Source of the DNA: Mixophyes australis
Taxonomy: Eukaryota > Chordata > Amphibia > Anura > Limnodynastidae
DNA: 64,000 nucleotides
Assembly (NCBI GenBank): GCA_036250195.1
Contig: JAVHZZ010000003.1
Span: forward strand, 20,927,504-20,991,503
Direction of reading: 5' to 3'
Position numbers and translations under genes: made by a program. Each line of letters starts with the position of its first letter. The stretch's first letter is position 1. The notes beneath the pieces were generated by a model, which worked only from the letters and a program-made list of their open reading frames with translations, ran no database searches and had not been told where the DNA came from. Below are positions 54,098 through 64,000 of this stretch, in pieces.

Positions 54098-54645
54098 CAG
54101 CTGATTTTTCCATGCAGCACACAAATACTTGATAGCTTATTTGTACACTGAAATTTAAAGTTGATATTTGTGTGCAACATGAAAAAACAGCCAGTATTTA
54201 ACTTATGTGCAAAATTGCACCCCTTGCATTGTAACATGCAGGCCCGGCGCTCCCATTAGGCAAGGTTAGGCAGTTGCCTAGGGCGCCGGGCTCTGGTGGG
54301 CGCCACAGAAGTATTGTACTTTAATACTGTTGTACTTTAATACTGTGCGGCGACCGCTGAGCATACCTTCCGCGGCCGCCGCACAGCTTCAGATAGATTC
54401 ACAGGGAGGAGGGAGGGGCCATCGATCGCGACCATCGCTCTCCCCTCCAACAGCTGATGGGGCAGACCATCCCTCCGACTCCTCTCCTCCACTCCCGCTC
54501 CTGGGGAGGGGGGGGGGATTTTGAAATTGTGCCTAGGGCGCCGAGGACCCTAGCTCCCGCCCTGGTAACATGGGTTTGTCCAGAAAACTGAAGTAAAAAA
54601 ACCTACTCAATTTCTTGCCTAAGTTCCTTAATGAATCAGACCCCT
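54098..54645. mobile_element. Palindromic ACATGGTTTTGTC-type MITE, copy 2 (interrupted)
   Basis: The sequence around CACACAAATACTTGATAGC and CAGTATTTAACTTATGTGC matches the complete copy at 37177-37507. The left arm is missing next to the Helitron-like element. The right arm is split by the 326-bp hAT MITE and resumes at TAACATGGGTTTGTCC, ending at AATGAATCAGACCCC. Confidence 0.8.
54239..54564. mobile_element. 326-bp hAT MITE inserted in a palindromic MITE
   Basis: The ends CAGGCCCGGCGCTCCC and GGGAGCTAGGGTCC-type sequence are flanked by an exact 8-bp duplication GTAACATG (54231-54238 and 54565-54572). The duplication falls inside the palindromic MITE at 54098-54645, so the order of insertion is clear. 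The GC-rich interior contains GCCTAGGGCGCCG near both ends. Confidence 0.88.
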
Positions 54646-54725
54646 AGACTCGTATTCAATAAGAGACGTTTCCTCAGATCAGCTTTTACTTGAACACGGA
54701 CGTGCGTATCTTTGAATTACACTTG

Positions 54726-54901
54726 GGGCTAGATTTACTAAGCTGCGGGTTTGAAAAAGTGGGGATGTTGCCTATAGCAACCAATCAGATTCTAGCTGTC
54801 ATTTTGTAGAAGGTACTAAATAAATGAAAGCTAGAATCTGATTAGTTGCTATAGGCAACATCCCCACTTTTTCAAACCCGCAGCTTAGTAAATCTAGCCC
54901 T
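54726..54901. mobile_element. Foldback MITE, copy 2, complete
   Basis: The whole 176 bp is a near-perfect inverted repeat, starting GGGCTAGATTTACTAAGC and ending with its complement. The centre is at about 54813. TTG lies on each side and could be a 3-bp duplication. Confidence 0.9.
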
Positions 54902-55111
54902 TGGTGTTTAAAAAAAAACAAAAAAAAAACTTTTACTGGGCACCGTGTGATCTGGTGCCTTTGAGAGACTGAAAGAAGCAGAGACACAGTCCTTTAAAAA
55001 TTAAAAATAAATTGTAATATGTAAAAATGGCTTCTCCCCCTCCACCCCTCAATGAGAAACAAATACCAGTGGTATAGACTTGGCTGGTTACTGCTATAGG
55101 AGGGGGACAAT

Positions 55112-55504
55112 CAGGGCCGGATTAAGGGAATGGAGGCCCCTGGGCTAAGGGGCCCTCCATTCCCCGCGAGGCCCCCAATGTGAGCCGTCCGCCGCCCCCC
55201 ACCCCCCGCGAGGACCCCCCCAAGCACTTACCTGTCAGTGCAGTCCTCCGTCCCGGCGCGCTGTAAGCTCCTTACTGAGGAGATCTCGCGAGAGTTCATG
55301 AACTCTCGCGAGATATCCTCAGTAAGCAGACTACAGCGCGCCGGGACGGAGGACTGCACTGACAGTACTCAGCAGCATCGATCGGGCCGGGGGCGCCCCC
55401 GCCCCCGACCGATCAATAATGCTGCTGAGGACGTTGAAGGGCCCCCTGGATGCCCGAGGCCCCTGGGCTATAGCCCAGTTAGACCTCGGGTTAATCCGGC
55501 CCTG
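55112..55504. mobile_element. 393-bp hAT MITE (CAGGGCCGGATTAAGG ends)
   Basis: The ends CAGGGCCGGATTAAGG and TTAATCCGGCCCTG are flanked by an exact duplication GGGACAAT (55104-55111 and 55505-55512). The centre is a strong hairpin from about 55225 to 55365, whose arms include CTGTCAGTGCAGTCCTCCGT and a GGCGCGCTGTA block. The loop region carries two TCTCGCGAGA motifs. Confidence 0.92.
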
Positions 55505-55615
55505 GGGACAATGACCCTGAGGTCCCCCGCTGAAAAAATGATAACTATCACGAGGATATGCCAGGACGGGCTGCCCATGGGTGAAGTGAGCGGCTATACA
55601 ATAGTATGTTATAGC

Positions 55616-55936
55616 CATACTGTCCAACTCTCTCGGAGTGTCCGGGAGACTCCCGTATGTCGCGGGAGTCTCACGGACTCCCGGGAGAGTGTGGCAATCT
55701 CCCGCATCTGCCCACTTCCTAGTGAAGTGGAAGTGGGCAGAATTAGGTAAACAAAGCAGCATTTCACCAGGAATCGCGGCATTTGGCCCCGCCCCCTGCT
55801 GTAAAATGACGCGTTTGCATCATTACGCTACAGGGGCGGGTCCAAAATTACGCAATTGTTTGAGCCCCGCCCCCCATCACACCCACCTCCCCCGGCAGGC
55901 TCCCGGAAGCCAACTTATGAAAGTTGGTAAGTATGA
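55616..55936. mobile_element. CATACTTGCC hAT MITE, copy F
   Basis: This 321-bp element starts CATACTGTCCAACTCTC and ends GTTGGTAAGTATG. The flanks are GTTATAGC and ATTATAGC, a 7 of 8 match for the target duplication. It is more diverged than copies D and E and hence older. Confidence 0.88.
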
Positions 55937-56037
55937 TTATAGCAGCATTTCTGAGTGTAACTCACCGTTTGGTGTTCAGTTGTCAAAATCAAATTTGTCT
56001 CCAATGCAGAAGCAGCAGTGGCTGAGCTAGTTACATA

Positions 56038-56354
56038 GGACCTGAGTCATTAAGGAAAGTAAGTTAAAAAATGAACAAGTTTTCTCCTGGACAAAACCAT
56101 GTTCTAATGCGAGGGGTGGAAATTAGTTTATTATCTTGCATATAAGTTAAATACTGACTGTTTTTTCATGTAGCGCACAAATACTTGATAGCTTTATTTG
56201 TACACTGACATTTAACGTTGATCTAGGACATGTCCTACCCCAACTATAACCTGTCCCCACATTTTAAATTTACCTCCCCCTCCAATGCAACATGGTTTTG
56301 CTCAGGTGAAAAGTTACTCATTTATTTTGCTTTACTTTCCTAAATTAATCAGGC
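56038..56354. mobile_element. Palindromic MITE, copy 3
   Basis: The ends CCTGAGTCATTAAGG and AATTAATCAGGCCC, with the internal TTAAATACTGACTGTTTTTT block, match the copy at 37177. The right half is diverged and includes a substituted stretch with CTACCCCAACTATAACC around 56230-56280. Confidence 0.8.
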
Positions 56355-56525
56355 CCATAGACTTTAAAGCAATTTGGGATCCAGAAAAATGGCTGGCACT
56401 TGTATAACTTAGTAATGGAGGCACAATGTAACACAGAAGTTAAATCAACTAATTCACCTTCTGGCAGAACTTTATCCAGGAACTTCCCCTCAACAGAAAT
56501 AATAAACCAGAGTTCTTCATTACTC

Positions 56526-56797
56526 CATACTTGCCCACTCTTCCGGAATTCCCAGGAGGCTCCTGAATTTCGGGGAGTGGGCAAACCTCCCGGATTCACC
56601 CAAATTCACAGCATTGAATGGTTGAATGGTGGGGGCGGGGCTTAATTGTGTCATTAAGCCCCACACCCGCTATTAAATGCTGTGAATTTCTGCATTTGAT
56701 AGTGGGGCGGGGCTATGGTGAAGCGACAATGTCACCACGCCCCCTCCTACCTCCCCCCTATCACATGACTTCTCCTCCCCGAAGTTTTTAATTAATA
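56526..56797. mobile_element. CATACTTGCC hAT MITE, copy H, right end eroded
   Basis: The left end CATACTTGCCCACTCTTCCG is clear. An exact 8-bp duplication CATTACTC flanks the segment (56518-56525 and 56798-56805), which fixes the right border. The usual GGCAAGTATG there has decayed to an AT-rich sequence. Confidence 0.8.
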
Positions 56798-57578
56798 CAT
56801 TACTCTCCATTCTCTGTGTGTAACATGTATGCGTGTCCCATGTACATATATGTATGACATGGGGAAAGTCCGGGGGCCACAGCCCTAATTTTAGATGCTT
56901 GTAAGATTATGTTTGGGGTGGGGGGAGTACAGGGCAGCCTAGCACTTCAAAACCCCTAGACTCGCCCCCAACATAACGTGGCCACGCCCCATGTCCCAAT
57001 GTTGGATTTCCAAATGTATGACTTGCAACCCTGGGGTGGCAGGTGGGTGCTCACGGTAAAAGTGAATTAGAATTGGATGTAATAAGATTGTGGAACTACA
57101 AATCCCAGCAAAGCCTGGCAGCCATCATCTACCTACCTCATAATAGTTATGGGGAGACCCCCTCTACCCCAATAGAACAGGCATGTCTCCCGCAAAGGGC
57201 GCTAACACCTGCCTGCAAGGCACTAAACACTAAGTGGGCGGAGTCGTGGTGACGCAATCATCATGTGCCCCGCCCCACCGACTCCATGAGGCGAGTGGCG
57301 TCATTACACCTCTTATTTTTATACCTCCCCTTCGCATCCACTGGGGGAGGGACAAAATATAGGGACATATCAACCTTAGGTCCCTATGGGTATAGCCAGC
57401 AGCAACAAGCGCAAAATAAAATAATAGCCTATCACGGGTGGGCTACATTAACCTACTGTTTTTTTTGTTTTTTTTAAATGCAATGTCTGCCAGCCCCCAT
57501 ATTATCTGCTACTGCAATAGTTCTGCCTGTGCAATGACTTTATGCCAGTGAAAGTAAGTGCCCATGTTATGGAAATAG

Positions 57579-57862
57579 CATAGTTGCCTACATGTCCGGG
57601 AGACTCCTGAATTTTTGGGAGTCCTCGCGGACTCCCGGAAGAGCAGGCTTAACTCCCGGTTCCTAACCACCGAAGCAGTACGGTGGCGGGGGATGGGGCT
57701 TAGGGCGCCATCGTGGCCCTGCCCTCTGCTCCAATTGGTCCGAAAAGGCGATTGATGTTTATAGGGTGTGGCCAAATGACACTACCCACTGGGCCCCGGC
57801 CCCAACACGCCCACCTCCCCCCGATCTACCTAGAGAAAGCCTTGCCAAAGTTGGCAAGTATG
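57579..57862. mobile_element. CATACTTGCC hAT MITE, copy G
   Basis: This 284-bp element starts CATAGTTGCCTACATGTCCG and ends AAAGTTGGCAAGTATG. The flanks GGAAATAG and GACAATAG agree at 6 of 8 positions, so this copy looks older. It carries the family's internal TCCGGGAGACTCCTG hairpin. Confidence 0.85.
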
Positions 57863-57870
57863 GACAATAG

Positions 57871-59689
57871 TGTGCCTGGTAGGGGTGCCTGTATTATACC
57901 AGCAGCGCGCATGGCTCTACCCCTCGCTATTTACCATCGTTCTACCGTTACCCGGGGCTGTGAAGTAGTTTGTTTATGAGAACTGTGAAAAAAAAGATGT
58001 TCTCACAAATAAAAAAAACTGTTTATATTTTTATATCCTGGCTGGAAAAATATATGACAGAAAGTGGCTATTTTTAATGGCCACTCTGGGTTTCCATGAC
58101 AAATATTCCAAAAACGACGTGAACAAACACATGCTCTGTGCTGGGAACAATATAAAACATACAGCTATGGGAAGTCTGGGAGTGTCAATGGGCCAGTTCC
58201 CCACGTAGGGCCTGGTTATCATCCTGCAGTGATAAGGCTGATCTTCTAGCGAGGATTTCTGTTATCGTCGCAGTTTATGTGCAATATATCGCTAGGGTAG
58301 CGGAACGATACTAATCTGCTTCGCCGATACGGCCGGGAATTAAGGGTCAATTTACCGAATCGCCGGGGTAGTTTGCGCAGGCGCAGTGAACTGATAGACC
58401 AGGCTTAGCCTTTCACGCCAGGTGAAATAGACTAAAATAAAAATAATTTTTTTACATTGTTAAAGAAAAATAGTTACAAATATTTAACATTTACATTAAT
58501 GTTATATTCATGTGTATTAATATTTTTGCAGAATGAAAAAATGTTTTCCCCCCCAAAATAATAAAGCATTTTTTCATTCATTATCTTCTGCCGTCTCATA
58601 CGGCGGTATTGCCGCCATCCAGTCTTAAAAAGGTGAAATATGCAAAGCTTGGGGAAGGTATCGGCGATGAGACACAGTGGGGCAGATTCAATTCGGCGCC
58701 AGGTGACGCGATGTCCACAGCGTTTTTACAGAAATCTTCGCTCACTTTCCTGCGCGTTTCATAGAGGTGCGCAGGAAGATGTGCGCATCTGAACATCGAG
58801 ATGATAGTTGATACTCAGCTGCTCCCGTGATACTGGCTTGGACGATAGGGGTTAACTTACGGCTTCGCCAGGTCAGTCTTCGGGGAGTCAGCAAGCATTA
58901 TTTGGGCTTTCAGTTCCACTGATTAAAATAAAAATGTTTAAAAAACATAATTTACGAATAGGGCATTTCACCTTTTGATATATATGGATTGGGGGAGGCA
59001 AGGACCGTGCAAGTGTAGTCCAAGTAGAATATGGGCGTGTTCAAATAAATGTGACCAATGAAGACCTGCGCACAGACGTCAGGAACTGTATCTACGTATC
59101 TGTGGAAGGTTCTACAAACTGATAATGATGACGATTAGCTGAGATGTGTCCGACTCAGCATCCTACATAGAATATGTCTTTTTTTCTGACGCAATTTACA
59201 CCTGCGTATCAGACGGACATTAGTGTAAGAAGAATCTGGATTTAGTCCGCTGAAAAAATAATTATTTATTATTTTTGCAATATGGAAAAAAATTATACTG
59301 TCTTTGAAAATAGATTGTAAGTTCTTTGGGACACATACAACTTTCCTGTTAATGTTTAATGTCACTTGAAGTTCTACACATCGTATTCACGTGTACTTTG
59401 TTGTTACACAACAAAGGCGCTACGCTGGGGAATATTTACACACCAGGGAAAAACATTAAAAGTCAACACTGAACAAAAGATAATCTTTTTCCATGGATAC
59501 TGCTGTGATTATAAGTTTTATAGCCAGGTCTAAGCCACGATCATCCTTTGTGACCGGCATTGAGTGTAGTATTATATAATACATGACAAGAATTAAACAT
59601 ATCACCACAGCTATATACCAACTGCCCAGACTTTTGCCGGGACTGTCCCTATTTTTGATGGTCAGAAAGAATGTGGGTTAGCCTGAAAC
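57871..59689. other. Unassigned; repeat fragments
   Basis: Words such as GGGCAGATTCAATTCGGCGC near 58680 and GGTCAATTTACCGAATCGCC near 58345 look like ends of foldback elements, but no complete pair was resolved. No exon was recognised. Confidence 0.4.
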
Positions 59690-59830
59690 TGGAGTGGCTG
59701 CTCTGAAACTACATGTCCCAGCATGCACTGGCAGCCTTTGCCTGGAAGGGCTTGTTGATCCACAGGCATGTCCTTCCAATCAGCAGCTGTCAGTGCATGC
59801 TGGGATATGTAGTTTCACAAGAGCAGGAAA
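59690..59830. mobile_element. GCATGCTGGGACTTGTAGT-type MITE, foldback copy
   Basis: CTGCTCTGAAACTACATG with CCCAGCATGCACTG pairs with CAGTGCATGCTGGG and ATGTAGTTTCACAAGAGCAG. This gives a complete hairpin of about 135 bp. Confidence 0.75.
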
Positions 59831-60235
59831 TAAAAATAAAGTTTATTTGAATAAAACACTCCACAAACTCTTGTTCATCATTTTTGTTTTTATATATAAA
59901 ATTAAATCTGTAATCCGATCAGACATATCTAAGAGATACATAAATCTGACACTTAGAACCAGAAGGAGTTAAATATAACGACCAATCTATGTCACTGTTT
60001 AAACATTGTACTTGGATAGTGCAGCAATAGATAATACTCAGATAAATCTTAAAGTGCATAGGAAAAATGTTTAGTGAAGTCTAAGTATACATTTTAATAT
60101 ACTGTATAAACGTCTGTGCTTGAAATGGAAAACAGACACATTCCAGCTTAATCTCCACCGTTTGGCCTTTGGCTCTCCTTGATGCATAATATTTACTTTT
60201 AAACTTAAATATAACGTGCATCTTCTATCATCTAC

Positions 60236-60375
60236 AAAGGGGGCTCTGCGTCATTAGAGGAGCGGCTGTGTAAGGGAGGCGGCGTGTAATTGGATGTTGC
60301 TGTGTGGACTATATAAATGAATGGTCTCAGGGAAGGGGAGAAGCGAAGAGATATTCAGTAGCGCAAGGTGAGCTA
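60236..60375 (+). promoter_or_regulatory. Promoter-like stretch with TATA box and donor-like site
   Basis: A GC-moderate segment with a GTAATTGGATG (inverted CCAAT-like) box is followed by ACTATATAAATG at about 60307. About 50 bp later comes a purine-rich stretch ending GCGCAAG then GTGAGC, which fits a first-exon splice donor. No following exon was identified. It could mark an unannotated plus-strand transcript antisense to adcy3, or be chance. Confidence 0.25.
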
Positions 60376-60784
60376 TTGGTCGGCGATCAGGGTTTGGTCT
60401 GGTCGGGCTGGGGGGCATCTGCCGCTACCTTGGACTGGGTCACTGGGCCAACCGCATTTGGTTTCCTTTAAAATGTTCCCAATAGGCTACTGAGTCGAGT
60501 CTCGGCCCCCCGGGCTAAAATTTTCCAGCCAGCCCCTGTGGCGACTCAATTGTTAGTAAGGGGCGATCGTTTACTTTTTGCACACAAGGGAAAGACTTTG
60601 CAGAAAGCCTTATGGCCCAAGTTACAGGGCAACTTACAGTTTCATATTACGAGAGTATCAAAGTTATGCTAAATCGGCATTTCATTTGCAAAGAGTTGAT
60701 TCTATATTTAGACACTTTGAAAAATGACTTATTGGAAAAAAATGTTCCATTATGTTTTATTACACTGAATAAAAAAATGTTTTC

Positions 60785-61075
60785 TTTTATAGGCTGACAC
60801 ATACTTGTATATCTCCCATGTTTCCTTAGCTCCCAAAATTGGTCACGGTCAATCGGGACATAGAAAAGAGGGGGCATGGTAGCTCCACGTGGGGAGTGCC
60901 ATATGTCTGACTCTTGCAAAGAACTAAGCCGACCCCAACCCACCTTTCCCCGATTAGAAAAGCCTTCGAAACGTGGCCCGCGAATGGTTAGTGGGGACAC
61001 ACCTCCCAACCTCCCAGGGGTTAGGACAAACATACTGACCGGCGTTCCTGCCTAAATTGGGACAGTTGGAATATA
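60785..61075. mobile_element. Probable MITE with CATACTTGTATATCTCCCATG end
   Basis: It contains CAATCGGGACATAG, GGACACACCTCCCAACCTCC and AATTGGGACAGTTGG, vocabulary shared with the 39716-39916 segment and other dispersed repeats. It is diverged, and no exact duplication was found. Confidence 0.4.
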
Positions 61076-62349
61076 AGCATTTGCCAAATTTAAAATCAGG
61101 ACAAGCTAGATCTCAAGTCAACCTGGACTACACCCGGTCTGCCAAAACCATGCTTGTTCCTTGACAGACCTTCTCCGTGTAGGACACGACTCTTGTGAAC
61201 TCAAGGTGTTGGGACTTTCCCGCACAAACTGAGATTGTTGGGAGGTATTTACACCCCGTGTCTGGCACAGTTTTTGAGTTCGCCTAATCAGTCATGGACT
61301 GCCCAAATTTCACAGACCGTACTCAAGTTGGCCATTCAGGTTAGCAGTGAGGGTGCCGATGAGTAGACGCTTGGATGGCCAACGTCTCATTCGCTGACTC
61401 TGTTACCTTTATTTGATTCATAAACATTTGTTTAGAGATCAGCTGCGATGGGTCCTCTTGTTTTATACAACCAACCGCCCAGGAGAGTCAGCAGGACGGA
61501 CATGACTAAAACGGGGAACCTAGCCTGCTCATTGCTGGGTGGTATCTGGGCTGGGATGCGGTGCCGTGGAAATTTTGCAATTTGCATAGGAATCCAACGG
61601 AACCTGGGGAATGGCTGAGTGTTTTTTACAATTTTCTTCTTCTTTGACGAAAGTGGAATGGGTTTCCAGCCCCACTGCGCATGTGTGAAGCGGGAATAGG
61701 ATACGTAGAGGCACGCTTGACTGATTGGCTCTTACCACAGCTAATATCATTGGGGTGATTTCACAATCTTCTTGTTACTTTGCAGAGATAGAAAAGTAGT
61801 CCTATCGCTGGGTCATCATCAGTAGGTCCCTTAGTCACAGCCTGTGATGGTGGTCTAGGGGAGGGGGTAAATTATATTATATCATAAACCTGAATAACAT
61901 CGCAGACTCTGCACAACTTGATTCAGGTGAATTTCTGCCGCAATTTTGCTCATGTCTACCCTCTGGTCATAACATAGTTAAATAATCCTCTCTGCTGTCA
62001 TGCAAAACCAGTGACATTATTTCTGATCCATCTGGTGTCAGCAAAACGGCCAGGGCGCGTGGGCGCGTTCCGTAAACACCTGACGCAGATGTGACTTGTC
62101 TGTATCTAGCCATCCTCAGCTACGTAGCTCCGTGTCCCATCTGGGAGATTAACTAAGTGATCTCTGGAGGGTATTTTCAGTCTAATTAGTTATACAGTAC
62201 TATCAAACAAGTCATTTACATCTTGTTATTGTGAGTCAAACTGCACACACAACAGACATAATTAACAGAGTGTAGTGACAGTGATATTAATCGCTCTGCA
62301 TGGATCTAGGTGGAGAAATTTGGGTAGTAGGGAAACAAAAAAAAAAACC
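61076..62349. other. Unassigned intronic sequence
   Basis: Nothing was recognised beyond scattered phrases of dispersed repeats near 61200-61250. Confidence 0.4.
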
Positions 62350-62475
62350 TATGCTGGGTGCACAGAAAGTACTGTAACCCATGGCAACCAGAGGTTCACC
62401 CTTTCGATGCTGTATTAGAAAAAGATAACAGAATATGGTTGTCATGGGTTACAGCACCTTTATGCTGTGCACCAG
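62350..62475. mobile_element. Foldback MITE
   Basis: The left arm TGGGTGCACAGAAAG and GTAACCCATGGCAACCA pairs with the right arm TGGTTGTCATGGGTTAC and GCTGTGCACCA. The spacer is about 45 bp. No reliable target duplication was found. Confidence 0.7.
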
Positions 62476-62775
62476 TCCGCAGTTATCATCCCCTCCTACA
62501 CTTTCTACCCGATCTCCCGGAGGGGAGTCATTAAAAGTCAGCAAGTGTGAAATGAGAGGGAAGAGACAGATGCATTAGGCTCTCTAGTAGTTTAAAAAGA
62601 AAAAGCCACTGCGTTGGGACAATATAACCTTCCAGCTAACCACACACACTTTGACTGAAGCCACGCCCACTTCCGTCCACTTTCTGGATCCACGCCCAGG
62701 GAACGTGTCCTGCTCCACCTGGTGGAACACATATACCCACCCACAGACCCTCTCACTTCCCCTCTCTCTCTCTTT

Positions 62776-63434
62776 GGGGCCTATTTACCAAGGACCGCAT
62801 AATATGAATGAAACTTTTCAATCCTCATCGCATAGATGCTGATTGAAAAGTTTCTCATATGTATTAAAAAATCAACACAAGAACAGCCGTTCCGAAAAAC
62901 GACTGCTCCTGTGAAGATTAACACTTACCTGTCACTGAAGTCTTCTCTTCTCCTCCCTCTGCGCTGCTGCTTGCCCCTCTTTCAATACCTGTGCGCATGC
63001 GCCGACCAGTAAACTCGGGCATGCGCACAGAGATCCCTGTCTGACGGAACCTGAGGCAAGTGTGGAGGGATCACATGATCCCTCCACACATGCGCTGTGC
63101 AGCCCTGCTCGTCAGAGCAGCGCTGTTTTCAGTGAAACTTTTCAATAATGGTAATGTACGCCAGCTTCAGATGGCGCCAGCTTCAGATGGCGTACATTAC
63201 CATGATTGAAAACTAAGTATCAGTCATTGATACATAGCGTTACTGAGCACTTCCCATACACTGTTATTGGGAGTGCTCAGTAAACCGATGAGAGAAGCAA
63301 AGCAGCAGATATCTGAGATATCTGCTGCGATGCTGCAATAATACATAGTAATTTAGTGGTAAGTCCCCGAAAACTGCTGTTTTCGGGGATTTACCTCTAA
63401 ATTACAGGGGAGAGATCTTTGATAAATAGGCCCC
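62776..63434. mobile_element. Composite foldback element, 659 bp
   Basis: The ends GGGGCCTATTTACCAAGG and TTTGATAAATAGGCCCC are inverted. Inside are several separate hairpins, including GGTAATGTACGCCA with its complement (63150-63201) enclosing a duplicated CAGCTTCAGATGGCG. Also present are GCAGATATCTGAGATATCTGC (about 63306-63326) and a TTTTCAATC/GATTGAAAAG pair near 62820-62850. No coding frame is present. Confidence 0.7.
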
Positions 63435-64000
63435 ATAGCCCCTTTCTCTCCTCCGCCTCCATTTACCCCTCTTGCCCCCACATTTTCTCTCTTACGTTTC
63501 TCTCCCCACTTCCCCTCTTTCTATCTCTAAGCCTCTCTCCCCCATTTCATCTCCCAACATTTAGAATCAATTAAGCTTCATTTACCAGGAGGAGTTGTGC
63601 TACAAGAAAATGGCTGCCACATTACAGCGCCCAGATCTAGTAATTACTAATAATTATCCTCCCCAGTGTTTCTTCTGCGATGGCTGCACCCACCGTTCCT
63701 CCGGCCTGGCTTCAGGGAGAACGCCACACTTTCTTGGGGGGCCAGGAGATCAGCCACTATTTCAGGAGACATTCTGGGAGAGACGGCAAGTATGATTATA
63801 TTACTAGTAGGAAATCAATCAAGAAGCATTTTCAAGCTGCACTACCGCTTAGTAAAAGACTCCACAAAGGTGCCCCATTCCCCCTAGCCGGAGCACTGGG
63901 GGCTGCTCCGTTACCCTTACAGACTGGCTGAAAACCGCAAAGGAGCAGGGTATAAACATGAGGACCAATCACAAGCTGCAATCAAGAGACCATGGCTTGT
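63435..64000. other. Unassigned; pyrimidine-rich start
   Basis: The stretch 63435-63545 is strongly pyrimidine-rich (CTCTCTCCC words). A terminal-looking GGCAAGTATG at about 63785 matches the right end of the CATACTTGCC family, but no left partner or family interior was found. Confidence 0.4.

Noticed and set aside
60236..60375. First exon of a head-to-head neighbour gene of ADCY3
   Set aside because: Upstream adcy3 exons are not located between this site and the recognised exon, so the gene's 5' end is not here. Only a weak promoter-like pattern remains.
63770..63794. Another complete CATACTTGCC MITE ending here
   Set aside because: Only the right-end word GGCAAGTATG is present. No left end, family interior or target duplication was found.

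Overview
The window is vertebrate nuclear DNA, most likely from an anuran amphibian. It carries one short exon of a conserved vertebrate gene in a very large non-coding landscape made mostly of DNA transposons, with V-SINEs, Tc1-like remnants, several hAT families, Helitron-like elements and long minisatellites. The amphibian call is an inference from this repeat mix and from the absence of mammalian or avian retroelements. No bacterial operon, CRISPR array or rRNA gene was seen.

Only one host coding segment is supported: a 150-bp, phase 0-0 exon on the minus strand at 38715-38864. It encodes the last transmembrane helix of the first membrane domain of type 3 adenylyl cyclase (adcy3) and the start of the linker to the first catalytic domain. 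No flanking adcy3 exon was recognised, so the rest of the window is read as the two neighbouring introns, at least 38.7 kb downstream and 25.1 kb upstream of the exon. Nearly every other open frame is a by-product of repeats.

Layout. 1-10 kb: mostly unassigned sequence with a small 8-bp-TSD hAT MITE, a decayed Tc1-like element, a 5-bp-TSD MITE, one CATACTTGCC-type MITE and V-SINE pieces. 10.35-12.84 kb: a purine-rich 17-bp minisatellite. 14.08-22.96 kb: a nested composite. An outer hAT element with perfect 14-bp ends and an exact 8-bp TSD contains a Helitron-like element and a complete 5.86-kb Ac-type hAT transposon with an intact 997-codon transposase and a sixteen-unit 100-bp array. 23-24 kb: a 1-kb MITE with a large palindrome. 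29.55-31.81 kb: a 103-bp minisatellite with higher-order structure. 34-38.6 kb: MITEs and a Tc1-like fragment. 38.7 kb: the adcy3 exon. 41.15-43.95 kb: an internally deleted, inverted relative of the 5.86-kb hAT with a perfect TSD. 45.58-49.29 kb: a 148-bp array interrupted by a MITE. 49.9-58 kb: a dense graveyard of hAT-type MITEs, several nested and most with readable target-site duplications. 58-64 kb: mostly unassigned, with foldback elements and one promoter-like stretch.

The coherent biological story is transposon dynamics inside the introns of adcy3. One apparently intact hAT transposase gene coexists with derivatives sharing its termini, and unrelated hAT MITE families have inserted repeatedly. 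Some inserted into each other or into tandem arrays, which gives a relative order of insertion.
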